A program made the position numbers and the translations under genes. The notes under the pieces are model-generated. The model worked only from the letters and a program-made list of their open reading frames with translations, made no database searches and was not told the origin of the DNA. A DNA stretch of 16,003 nucleotides from an uncultured Bacteroidales bacterium (GTDB lineage: Bacteria; Bacteroidota; Bacteroidia; Bacteroidales; Bacteroidaceae). This document shows positions 6,706-13,528 of the stretch, in pieces; position 1 is the stretch's first letter; every line of letters begins with the position of its first letter. Location of the stretch: NCBI GenBank assembly GCA_902783615.1, contig CACZRQ010000190.1, positions 1-16,003 of the forward strand. The letters are read 5' to 3'.

Positions 6706-7554
6706 ATGAAGATATTGATTACAGGAAGCAATGGACAGTTGGGGAGTGAAATGCGGCGACAATCGGAGCTGCACTCCCAGCATCAGTATTTCTTTACTGA
6801 TGTGGCGGAGCTTGATATTTGTGATGCAGAGGCTGTGCAAGCCTTTGTGGGTGACAATGCCATTGATGTGATCGTGAACTGTGCCGCCTATACGGCTGTG
6901 GATCAAGCAGAAGATAATCCAGAGCTATGCGACAGGCTGAATCACATAGCACCTTGTTATTTGGCAAAAGCAGCCCAGACACAGGGAGCCTCACTGATAC
7001 AGATATCAACCGATTATGTGTTTGATGGCACTGCCCACCAACCTTATACCGAGGACGAGCCTACCTGCCCGCAATCTGTATATGGACGTTCGAAGGTTGC
7101 CTGTGAGCAGGATGTGATGCAGATTTGTCGGCAAACCATGATTATCCGCACGGCCTGGATGTATTCCAACTTTGGCAATAACTTCGTGAAGACGATGATT
7201 CGCTTAGGACGTGAACGCAATCAGTTGGGAGTGGTGTTCGATCAAATAGGAACCCCTACCCTGGCCTCTGATCTGGCTGCTGTGATTTATACGGCTATCA
7301 ATCAGGGCATCCAACCGGGCATCTATCATTATAGCAATGAGGGCGTTTGCTCATGGTATGATTTTGCCTTGGCTATCCATCGTCTGGCTGGCATTACCAA
7401 CTGTGCTGTTCGTCCGCTGCATACGAATGAGTATCCTGCGAAAGCTGCCCGTCCGCATTATGCTGTGTTGGATAAGACCAAGATTAAGGAAACGTATGGG
7501 ATTACGATTCCGCATTGGGAGGAGAGCTTGAAACGATGCATTGAGCGATTATGA
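6706..7554 (+). CDS. rfbD: dTDP-4-dehydrorhamnose reductase
   Basis: The 282-residue cytoplasmic enzyme catalyses the last step of dTDP-L-rhamnose synthesis, reducing dTDP-4-keto-L-rhamnose with NAD(P)H. Residues 7-13 (GSNGQLG) form the nucleotide-binding loop of the extended short-chain dehydrogenase fold. NCAAYTAVDQAE at 58-69 and STDYVFDG at 101-108 follow. The catalytic YxxxK is YGRSK at 126-130. The length and motif order are typical. It begins 3 bases after the DUF4924 stop and overlaps the next gene by 4 bases. The other rhamnose genes (rfbA, rfbB, rfbC) are not in the window. Rhamnose would feed surface polysaccharide. Confidence 0.93.
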   Translation: MKILITGSNGQLGSEMRRQSELHSQHQYFFTDVAELDICDAEAVQAFVGDNAIDVIVNCAAYTAVDQAEDNPELCDRLNHIAPCYLAKAAQTQGASLIQISTDYVFDGTAHQPYTEDEPTCPQSVYGRSKVACEQDVMQICRQTMIIRTAWMYSNFGNNFVKTMIRLGRERNQLGVVFDQIGTPTLASDLAAVIYTAINQGIQPGIYHYSNEGVCSWYDFALAIHRLAGITNCAVRPLHTNEYPAKAARPHYAVLDKTKIKETYGITIPHWEESLKRCIERL

Positions 7555-8996
7555 AGTCCAAAAAGCATGAAATATTGCTATCGTTAGCACCTGTGATTGT
7601 GCTGATTATACTACTGGCGACAGTAATCAGAGTGTTTGGATCTGCTTCACTCGATGGAGGGAGTCAGGTGGCACTGTTGATATCTGCTGGGGTATGCGCC
7701 GCTATTTCCATCCTCTATTTCCACATTCCTTGGAGTCAGTTGGAGGAAGGAGTGAAACGCAGTGTGGGGAGTGTGACCTCTGCCATCATCATCCTGTTGA
7801 TGATTGGAGCCATCTCAGGCGTTTGGATTCTCAGTGGTGTGGTACCCACGTTGATTCACTACGGACTGATGCTGATTCATCCGAAGTTTTTCTTGGTGAC
7901 GACCTGCCTGATCTGTGCCATCGTGAGTGTGCTGACGGGTAGTTCGTGGAGCACCATCGCTACCATTGGCATCGCTCTGTTGGGCATCGGACAGGCACAA
8001 GGATTCAGCAGCGGACTCATTGCAGGTGCCATCATCTCAGGGGCTTATTTTGGTGATAAGATGTCGCCTTTGAGTGACACTACCGTATTGGCCTCCACCA
8101 TGAGTGAGGTGCCGCTGTTCAGCCACATCCGCTATATGATGTACACAGTGGTGCCTACGATGGTCATTACCCTGATTATCTTCACCATCATTGGTTTGAA
8201 CTACAGCGTAACCGATGCCACGATGATAACTGTTTATCAAGAGTCGCTGCAGGCTCATTTCAACCTGTCGCCTTGGCTGATGATTGTACCTGTGGTGACC
8301 ATGCTGATGATTGCCAAGCGATGGCCTGCCGTGATTGTGCTGTTCCTCAGTTCACTGTTGGGAGCCATCTTCGCTTTACTCTTCCAGCCGCACATCTTGG
8401 CAGAGGTGGCAGGAACAACCGAAATCAGTGCCTATAGCCAGTTTACGGGTGTGATGCGAGGGATGTATGACATTACCTCAATCGATATGGGACATCCACA
8501 GGTGAGCGACCTGGTAGCTACCCGAGGCATGACTGGTATGCTGAACACCATCTACCTGATTCTCTGCGCCATGTGTTTTGGAGGGATGATGACCAGCAGT
8601 GGGATGCTGCAACGCATCACCAGTTTGGTTCTGCCTTTCACCCGTACACGTACTTCGCTGGTAGCCAGTACAGTGAGTACAGGTTTCTTCATGGATTGCA
8701 TGGTGGCCGACCAATACCTGAGTATTATCCTCACCGCCAACATGTTCAAGGGGGTGTATCAGAAAAGGGGATACGAGGAACGGTTGATGAGCCGCAGCAT
8801 TGAGGACAGTGCCACAGTGACCTCTCCATTGATTCCCTGGAGCAGTTGTGGCATGACGCAGGCCACCATCTTGGGTGTTCCCACCCTGACCTACCTGCCC
8901 TATTGCTTCTTCAACATCATCAGTCCGCTGATGAGCATTACCATAGCCGCCATCGGGTACAAAATTTTTAAAAAGAAGGAGGTAACTGCTTCATAA
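7551..8996 (+). CDS. nhaC: NhaC-type Na+/H+ antiporter
   Basis: The 481-residue inner-membrane protein has about 11-12 hydrophobic segments. Characteristic NhaC-family residues include SSWST at 131-135 and GDKMSPLSDTT at 168-178. A second polar loop follows (MDCMVADQYLSII, then SRSIEDSATVTSPLIPW). The family exchanges sodium for protons and helps with pH and salt balance; some members prefer other substrates such as malate/lactate. Its ATG overlaps the rfbD stop (ATGA), so translation is probably coupled. The stop codon lies inside the terminator hairpin loop. Family assignment is firm; ion specificity is inferred. Confidence 0.88.
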   Translation: MKSKKHEILLSLAPVIVLIILLATVIRVFGSASLDGGSQVALLISAGVCAAISILYFHIPWSQLEEGVKRSVGSVTSAIIILLMIGAISGVWILSGVVPTLIHYGLMLIHPKFFLVTTCLICAIVSVLTGSSWSTIATIGIALLGIGQAQGFSSGLIAGAIISGAYFGDKMSPLSDTTVLASTMSEVPLFSHIRYMMYTVVPTMVITLIIFTIIGLNYSVTDATMITVYQESLQAHFNLSPWLMIVPVVTMLMIAKRWPAVIVLFLSSLLGAIFALLFQPHILAEVAGTTEISAYSQFTGVMRGMYDITSIDMGHPQVSDLVATRGMTGMLNTIYLILCAMCFGGMMTSSGMLQRITSLVLPFTRTRTSLVASTVSTGFFMDCMVADQYLSIILTANMFKGVYQKRGYEERLMSRSIEDSATVTSPLIPWSSCGMTQATILGVPTLTYLPYCFFNIISPLMSITIAAIGYKIFKKKEVTAS

Positions 8997-9025
8997 CAGT
9001 TACCTCCATTCTTCTGGTTGTTTTG
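8978..9025. terminator. Bidirectional terminator between convergent operons
   Basis: GGAGGTAACTG (8978-8988) and CAGTTACCTCC (8997-9007) make an 11-bp perfect stem with an 8-base loop that includes the nhaC stop codon. On the minus strand TTCTTTTT follows. On the plus strand a T-rich stretch (TTGTTTTGATTT) lies some 10 bases downstream. It separates nhaC from the minus-strand peptide gene and can serve both. Confidence 0.8.
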
Positions 9026-9027
9026 AT

Positions 9028-9189
9028 TTAGAATGCTCTATTGTTCTGCATCAATTCTTGAGCACGTTGAATAGCTTCACTCTGTTGCTGCTGAGCTTCT
9101 TTATATACCTTCTTCGTAAGCTTTTTAGGTCTTCCACCAGCAACTGCTTCCAGCTGCTCATCTTTCAATTCTTGTCTCAATTCGTTCAT
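9028..9189 (-). CDS. Small peptide with double-glycine leader
   Basis: This 53-codon gene starts at ATG 9187-9189, with AGGAG 5 bases upstream, and stops at 9028. The first 19 residues, MNELRQELKDEQLEAVAGG, have the pattern of leader peptides cleaved after Gly-Gly by C39-peptidase ABC transporters. These include Leu at -12 and -7, Val at -4 and Gly at -2 and -1; position -8 is Gln rather than the usual Glu. The 34-residue remainder starts RPKKLTKKVYK, strongly basic, and continues as a Gln/Glu-rich probable helix (QQQQSEAIQRAQELMQ). It contains no Cys, Ser is rare, and there is only one Thr, so lanthipeptide-type modification looks unlikely. It follows the DUF2207 gene by 30 bases on the same strand and runs into the shared terminator. 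No transporter or immunity gene is visible nearby. Leader resemblance is seen directly; export is inferred. Confidence 0.6.
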   Translation of the reverse strand: MNELRQELKDEQLEAVAGGRPKKLTKKVYKEAQQQQSEAIQRAQELMQNNRAF

Positions 9190-9219
9190 AATACTCCTAT
9201 TTTAAAAATTAATAAATAA

Positions 9220-11475
9220 TCATCTCACACCGCTTCCGCCACCACCAGAGTGGCCACCGCCGCCACTATAGGATGAATGGCCACCACCGCCACTGTATCT
9301 GCGGACACTGGACGCACGGGCAGCTGCACGGGCGGCTGCAGCAGCAGCTGCCTTCTCGGCCTTAATCTCATCGGTCGTCTTGTAGAGCTGTGCATATCGG
9401 TAACTCTTCTGCATGGTATCAATCAAGCTACCCACCAACACTGCTGAAGCACCAGAAGCCAGCAACATACTGGTAATCTTGTCGAGCTTCATCACATCGG
9501 GAGCCACCTTCTTCATACCTTTGCGCACTTCATCGGCCAAGCCATACAGGGAGGCATACACCAGGTATTCTTTCCACAAACTCACCTCGGACATCTCACG
9601 TTCGTTCACCAACGTGAAATCTTTCAAGAACTTATGGAAGCCATATACCTGCTTCGACTCCTCTTTGGGCAAATAACCCAGATAGACATTGGCATTCACC
9701 ATATAGTTCACTGCTGAGGCATACGGACGCACCTTCAGCGGGTTCTTTTCGATATAGTCTTTCAGTTCATCGGGTTGCAACAGATGATCCTCGCCAGCTG
9801 CAGCATAGAGCAACTTATGCAGCAGGTTCTCAAGGTTCTCGTCATCAATCTTCACACCTAAGCCTTTTTCCTTTCTGGCTATCACTTCCTGCATGGCCGA
9901 ACTATACAAACCCATGAGCTGCTGATGGTCTTTATGCGGCTGCGAGTTGTTCATCTTCTCAGGCTCAGTAATCAGGAACACATCACGCACCTTACCCTTC
10001 TCTGTGGTCTCGGTAGTGATCTGGATAGAACCTTTATAGAGCATGCGCATCATGAAAGCCTCGATCAAATGACTGATACCCAGTCCATCGTTAGGTCTCA
10101 ACCCCGCCAAGATGCGCTGTGATACCGTGAGCTGTCCATCAGCAGGAGGATCTCTGTAATAAGGCAACTCATCCACTTTCTGTCCGATGAGTTTCGACAA
10201 TTTCTTGTCCCACTTCTTCTGGTCAATCTTCTTGCCCCAGATCAAGCGTCGGATGACATGGATGATGCCCCACAACGGCAAACCGACAATGAGCAACAGG
10301 AAGATTGCAGCCAAGCCTTCCACCAGTCGGTTCTCCCACATAGGCGTATCCGAACCTCCCATAAAAGAGGCACGTTTATCTATTCCATCTTCCTCATCAT
10401 CTAAGGAATAGTCGCTGTCGTAGAAGGCACGTTCCTTTACGGTTTCGAAGCGGGTCACCTCACCCCTCATCTTGGGCAAGAACATACCTTTCTCAAACTC
10501 AGCCATGATGATGAAGCTTTCGCCAGAAGACATGGGCAAAGAATCGTTCATCGCCCTGATCGACCCATTGGGATAGAACTCCAGATAGCCCTCATAGCCA
10601 AATGCCCAAGCCTTTACAGCCGGATGTCGAAGGGTATCAAGTTTCAACTCGACAGGCTTGTCCAATTCGGCCACCAGTTGGGTTCTCACTGCAGGTTTCT
10701 TGGCCAGCACCTCTGCCAACGAATCGATGGTGATGCCCATAGAGTCGGCCATCTGACGCAGTTGCAGCAAGCTATACGTCGGAATTTCATCCACAGGCTC
10801 AACGGGAGTGCCCCAAGGAGTCATGCCTTCTTGCTTCGTTGGATCATCAGCATCAACGGTCTCATAGATGACAGGTTCTTCGTTGTTCACGATATTGCGA
10901 TCCACCCACTCGGGCATGTTAGTCACTTGGAAAAAAGGCAGGTTCCAGATGTCCTGCGGTGTAAATTGAACCGAATCGTTGCGTTGAATGGCATGAATCA
11001 CCACGAATGCGTCCCTGGCAGCTGGAGTAGCAGCCTCGTAGAACGAATGGTTGAAGCCATCCGATTCCTCGTACGACCGCACCAGATTGGTGATGACATA
11101 CCTCACGACATAGGTATGAATTCCTGTATCACCAACACCCCAACACACCTCAGTGCCCAGATCGGTATAGTTGAAGCCACAATGGAAAGCCTTCTGAGCG
11201 CGAGAACGGTTAAGATCCCAATGCTTATCGAAAGTATAGACCACCGTATCCTCCCGCACACTCAAGTCCTTCAGCTCCATCCCATCGGGCAGGTTGTAGA
11301 ACGAGATGTAGTTCTCCGTACCCGAATTCCCGATAAACATCTGACGCAGCTCCTGCACATAGGCATCGCCGTTGGTGTTGAGCACCACATTCATCATCAT
11401 GTAGTCGAGCTTATGTTGGGCAAAGGCAGAGAACGCCATCAGCACAACGGCCAGCCATGTCATCAATCTCTTCAT
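9220..11475 (-). CDS. DUF2207-domain membrane protein
   Basis: The 751-residue protein has a signal peptide (residues 1-20, ending FAQ). An extracytoplasmic DUF2207 region follows, including an acidic, proline-rich insert at about 190-275. A membrane span lies at about 384-406, and then a large cytoplasmic part. A second hydrophobic stretch lies near ASGASAVLVGSLIDTM. The C-terminus is an Ala/Arg stretch and a Gly-Ser-His-rich tail of the form GGGGHSSYSGGGG, common in this family. DUF2207 proteins are often found next to LemA, as here, with the lemA stop 22 bases upstream. Function is unknown, with an envelope or membrane role likely. The start ATG follows directly after the lemA gap and fits the signal peptide. 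Confidence 0.85.
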   Translation of the reverse strand: MKRLMTWLAVVLMAFSAFAQHKLDYMMMNVVLNTNGDAYVQELRQMFIGNSGTENYISFYNLPDGMELKDLSVREDTVVYTFDKHWDLNRSRAQKAFHCGFNYTDLGTEVCWGVGDTGIHTYVVRYVITNLVRSYEESDGFNHSFYEAATPAARDAFVVIHAIQRNDSVQFTPQDIWNLPFFQVTNMPEWVDRNIVNNEEPVIYETVDADDPTKQEGMTPWGTPVEPVDEIPTYSLLQLRQMADSMGITIDSLAEVLAKKPAVRTQLVAELDKPVELKLDTLRHPAVKAWAFGYEGYLEFYPNGSIRAMNDSLPMSSGESFIIMAEFEKGMFLPKMRGEVTRFETVKERAFYDSDYSLDDEEDGIDKRASFMGGSDTPMWENRLVEGLAAIFLLLIVGLPLWGIIHVIRRLIWGKKIDQKKWDKKLSKLIGQKVDELPYYRDPPADGQLTVSQRILAGLRPNDGLGISHLIEAFMMRMLYKGSIQITTETTEKGKVRDVFLITEPEKMNNSQPHKDHQQLMGLYSSAMQEVIARKEKGLGVKIDDENLENLLHKLLYAAAGEDHLLQPDELKDYIEKNPLKVRPYASAVNYMVNANVYLGYLPKEESKQVYGFHKFLKDFTLVNEREMSEVSLWKEYLVYASLYGLADEVRKGMKKVAPDVMKLDKITSMLLASGASAVLVGSLIDTMQKSYRYAQLYKTTDEIKAEKAAAAAAARAAARASSVRRYSGGGGHSSYSGGGGHSGGGGSGVR

Positions 11476-11497
11476 TGCTATGGCAACAAATGGTTAA

Positions 11498-12118
11498 TTA
11501 TGACTGACTTGGCATGCCAACTGGAGCCTGTGGGGTTGGTGAAGCATAAGGAGCTCCCACATTAGGCATATTGCTGATGTCACGCTTGCTCTCGTTGTCA
11601 ATCTTCAGATAGCTGCGGGTGCTGAAGTTCAGCATGCTGGCAATGAAGCTGGACGGCCACTGACGCACATAGCGGTTCATCTTGGTAGCGGTATCGTTAT
11701 ATACCATACGGCTGGAACGCACATTATCCTCATACTTGTTCACGGCTGTCATCACCTTGTCGTACAAGCCAGAGGCTTTCAGTTCGGGATACTGCTCGGT
11801 AATCACCATCAAGCGTCCCAACACCGAACCGAACGCACTGTTCTGATCGTTTACGTCATCTGCAGTCTTGATTTCTGAACCACGACGTGCACGGATGGTC
11901 TCTATCAAGGCCTTACTCTCGTGAGCCGCATAGTTTCCTGCCTGCTGAGCCAGTTGCAGGATGGCATCCCAACGGCTGTTGAGTTGCACCTCAATCTGAC
12001 TTAATGCATTGTTACACAACTCGTCCAAGTTTACCAACTGACGTTGGGTCTTGATGAACCAATTCACTAAAACGATAATCAACAGGACGATAACGCCCAA
12101 AACAATCAATCCAATCAT
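11498..12118 (-). CDS. lemA: LemA family protein
   Basis: The 206-residue protein has one N-terminal membrane span (residues about 3-22) and then the long helical LemA domain. That domain includes LVNLDELCNNALSQIEVQLNS and later SSFIASMLNFSTRSYLKID. A short Pro/Ala-rich tail (PTPQAPVGMPSQS) closes it. LemA proteins are membrane-anchored, with the helical domain outside or facing the periplasm; their role is poorly defined. The length fits the family. It is first of a three-gene set with the DUF2207 gene and the GG-leader peptide. Confidence 0.9.
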   Translation of the reverse strand: MIGLIVLGVIVLLIIVLVNWFIKTQRQLVNLDELCNNALSQIEVQLNSRWDAILQLAQQAGNYAAHESKALIETIRARRGSEIKTADDVNDQNSAFGSVLGRLMVITEQYPELKASGLYDKVMTAVNKYEDNVRSSRMVYNDTATKMNRYVRQWPSSFIASMLNFSTRSYLKIDNESKRDISNMPNVGAPYASPTPQAPVGMPSQS

Positions 12119-12152
12119 AGTGCAAATTCTTTTTAAATGTTATAATTGGGTG

Positions 12153-12160
12153 TAAAGGTA
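12153..12160 (-). promoter_or_regulatory. Possible -7 box for lemA
   Basis: TACCTTTA on the minus strand is one base off TAnnTTTG. It lies about 34 bases before the lemA ATG, within the 105-base gap after the chromate-transporter gene. No -33 element is clear. Confidence 0.35.
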
Positions 12161-12183
12161 AACAATTATCAAGAAATAACCAT

Positions 12184-12216
12184 AAAAAAATCGGTTTTTC
12201 TTATCATCGATGATAA
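12184..12216 (-). terminator. Palindrome and T-run after the chromate transporter
   Basis: TTATCATCGATGATAA (12201-12216) is a perfect 16-base palindrome 7 bases past the stop. A run of seven T on the minus strand follows about 10 bases later (12190-12184). The stem is weak and the T-run is not adjacent, so this may be a poor terminator or a protein-binding site instead. Confidence 0.35.
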
Positions 12217-12223
12217 AATGCCA

Positions 12224-12772
12224 TCAGTAAACAACCAAGCCAATGAGGCCGCAGATGATGATCATGAGGATGGGATTGGCCTTGAAACGACTGGTGGACA
12301 CGAAAGCGAAAAGGAATAGCAGACAACTGATGATGAACTGGTATCTATCGGTTACGGCATTGCCGAAGTTCTCTTCATTCATCAACAGCAGGGCAGCTGC
12401 TGCCAACAAGCCAATCACAGCCGGGCGCAAACCCTTGAACACCGACTCCACCAATGGATGATGCTGGTATTTGAGGAAGAATTTGCTGATGGTGAGCATC
12501 AGGATGAACGAGGGCAAACACACGGCAAAGGTGGCGATAAAGCTGCCCCACACACTGCCTGTGGCTGTATAGCCCACGTAGGTAGCGCTGTTGATGCCAA
12601 TGGGTCCAGGGGTCATCTGACTCACTGCCACAATATCGGTAAATTGTTGGGTAGTGAGCCATCCATGACTGGTCACCACCTCGCCCTGTATCAGGGAGAG
12701 CATGGCATATCCGCCTCCAAAGCCAAACAGGCCAATCTTGAAGAATGTCCAGAATAATTGTAAATATAACAT
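12224..12772 (-). CDS. chrA: Half-size chromate transporter (CHR family), second of pair
   Basis: The 182-residue membrane protein corresponds to one CHR domain. Near the start are FFKIGLFGFGGGYAM and LIQGEVV, then AVSQMTPGPIGINSATYVGY, then VFKGLRPAVIGLLAAAALLL. The TPGPIGIN loop is the hallmark of CHR transporters. Short-chain CHR proteins normally work as pairs encoded side by side, as here. Such transporters export chromate, though in many species the natural substrate is unclear. I start at ATG 12772; an upstream TTG at 12853 would prefix 27 residues made only of a 7-bp tandem repeat and is unlikely. Spacing from its partner is about 100 bases, most of it that repeat. Confidence 0.87.
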   Translation of the reverse strand: MLYLQLFWTFFKIGLFGFGGGYAMLSLIQGEVVTSHGWLTTQQFTDIVAVSQMTPGPIGINSATYVGYTATGSVWGSFIATFAVCLPSFILMLTISKFFLKYQHHPLVESVFKGLRPAVIGLLAAAALLLMNEENFGNAVTDRYQFIISCLLFLFAFVSTSRFKANPILMIIICGLIGLVVY

Positions 12773-12783
12773 ATTATATATTA

Positions 12784-12853
12784 TTGACAATTGACGATTG
12801 ACGATTGACAATTGACGATTGACGATTGACGATTGACGATTGACGATTGACAA
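12784..12853. repeat. Tandem repeat, ten 7-bp units (TTGACRA)
   Basis: Ten contiguous units read TTGACGA or TTGACAA in the order A,G,G,A,G,G,G,G,G,A at the sixth base. The tract ends 11 bases before the ATG of the second chromate-transporter gene. Because 7 is not a multiple of 3, it stays open on the minus strand in all frames and encodes a rotating SIVNRQ-type peptide. Confidence 0.95.
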
Positions 12854-12872
12854 TTGAGCTTCGCTCCAATTA
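12853..12872. repeat. Small inverted repeat between the two chromate-transporter genes
   Basis: AATTGAGC and GCTCCAATT can form an 8-bp stem with one bulged C and a 3-base loop. It starts next to the 7-bp repeat tract and just before the stop of the first CHR gene on the minus strand. There is no T-tract, so no terminator call is made. Confidence 0.4.
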
Positions 12873-12873
12873 A

Positions 12874-13410
12874 CTATTGAGTTACAAACCGTCCATACAA
12901 ATATCCTCCTACGCCAGCAGCAATGATAATCCAGATGGGAGAGAAGCCAAGGAGCCAGATGAGCAGGGCACTCACGATGGGAATCCAGATGGTTTTCCTG
13001 GTGAGCTTGGCCTTCTTGCCCATGCGGAACACAGGGGCTGCAATCAAGGCAACCACAGCTGGACGGATGCCCTTGAAAACCTTCTCCACGTAGGGATTAT
13101 CTTTGTAGGTAGCGAAAAACAGCGCGATGGCCAGGATCATCAGAAACGAAGGCAGGATGCTGCCCAAGCTGGTGACCAGGCTACCTTTTACTCCACGTAG
13201 CCGGTATCCTACGAAGATAGCGATATTGACGGCGAGAATACCGGGAGCCGATTGCGCAATGGCGAGCAGGTCGAGGAAATCGTCCTGCTCAATCCATTTG
13301 CGCTTGGTCACGATCTCGTCCTCTATCAGGGGTACCATCGCGTATCCGCCGCCAATGGTAAAGGCCCCTATCTTGAAGAATATTTTAAATGCCTCGAAGT
13401 AAAAGTTCAT
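12874..13410 (-). CDS. chrA: Half-size chromate transporter (CHR family), first of pair
   Basis: The 178-residue membrane protein is one CHR domain. It shows FFKIGAFTIGGGYAMVPLI and EDEIV near the start, AIAQSAPGILAVNIAIFVGY in place of the TPGP loop, and VFKGIRPAVVALIAAPVF. It is about the same length as its neighbour but clearly diverged. Its SAPGILAVN loop differs from the partner's TPGPIGIN. This fits a heteromeric short-chain CHR pair. The start ATG lies just downstream of the second repeat array (13421-13514), whose edge lies in its upstream region. No clear -7 box is seen. Confidence 0.87.
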   Translation of the reverse strand: MNFYFEAFKIFFKIGAFTIGGGYAMVPLIEDEIVTKRKWIEQDDFLDLLAIAQSAPGILAVNIAIFVGYRLRGVKGSLVTSLGSILPSFLMILAIALFFATYKDNPYVEKVFKGIRPAVVALIAAPVFRMGKKAKLTRKTIWIPIVSALLIWLLGFSPIWIIIAAGVGGYLYGRFVTQ

Positions 13411-13420
13411 TTTTCTTTCT

Positions 13421-13514
13421 GTCGCCCCTACAGGGCTTAATTTAAAATAACCGTTTTACACAGGGGTTTCGTTTCACTCCACCCCTGCCTATATTCTTTC
13501 GCCCTTACAGGGCT
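13421..13514. repeat. REP-like array, two units of about 77 bp
   Basis: GTCGCCCCTACAGGGCT at 13421-13437 and TCGCCCTTACAGGGCT at 13499-13514 are spaced 77-78 bases apart. Between them an ACACAGGGGT...ACCCCTGCCTATAT hairpin runs from 13458 to about 13494. It shares the modules and orientation of the array at 1435-1607. It fills the gap between the purL stop and the CHR gene start. Confidence 0.75.
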
Positions 13515-13528
13515 AATTAACTGGTCAT

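Noticed and set aside
10624..11565. 313-codon plus-strand frame opposite the DUF2207 gene
   Set aside because: It is antisense to a well-supported gene and His/Leu-rich in the manner of shadow frames.
12773..12853. 27-residue N-terminal extension of the second chromate transporter from a TTG start
   Set aside because: It is encoded only by the 7-bp tandem repeat and would be a repetitive peptide absent from the family. The ATG at 12772 gives the normal N-terminus.
12784..12853. Multiple -35 TTGAC promoter elements
   Set aside because: TTGACA-type -35 boxes are a proteobacterial sigma-70 feature. Bacteroidetes use a different consensus, so the motif is only the repeat unit.
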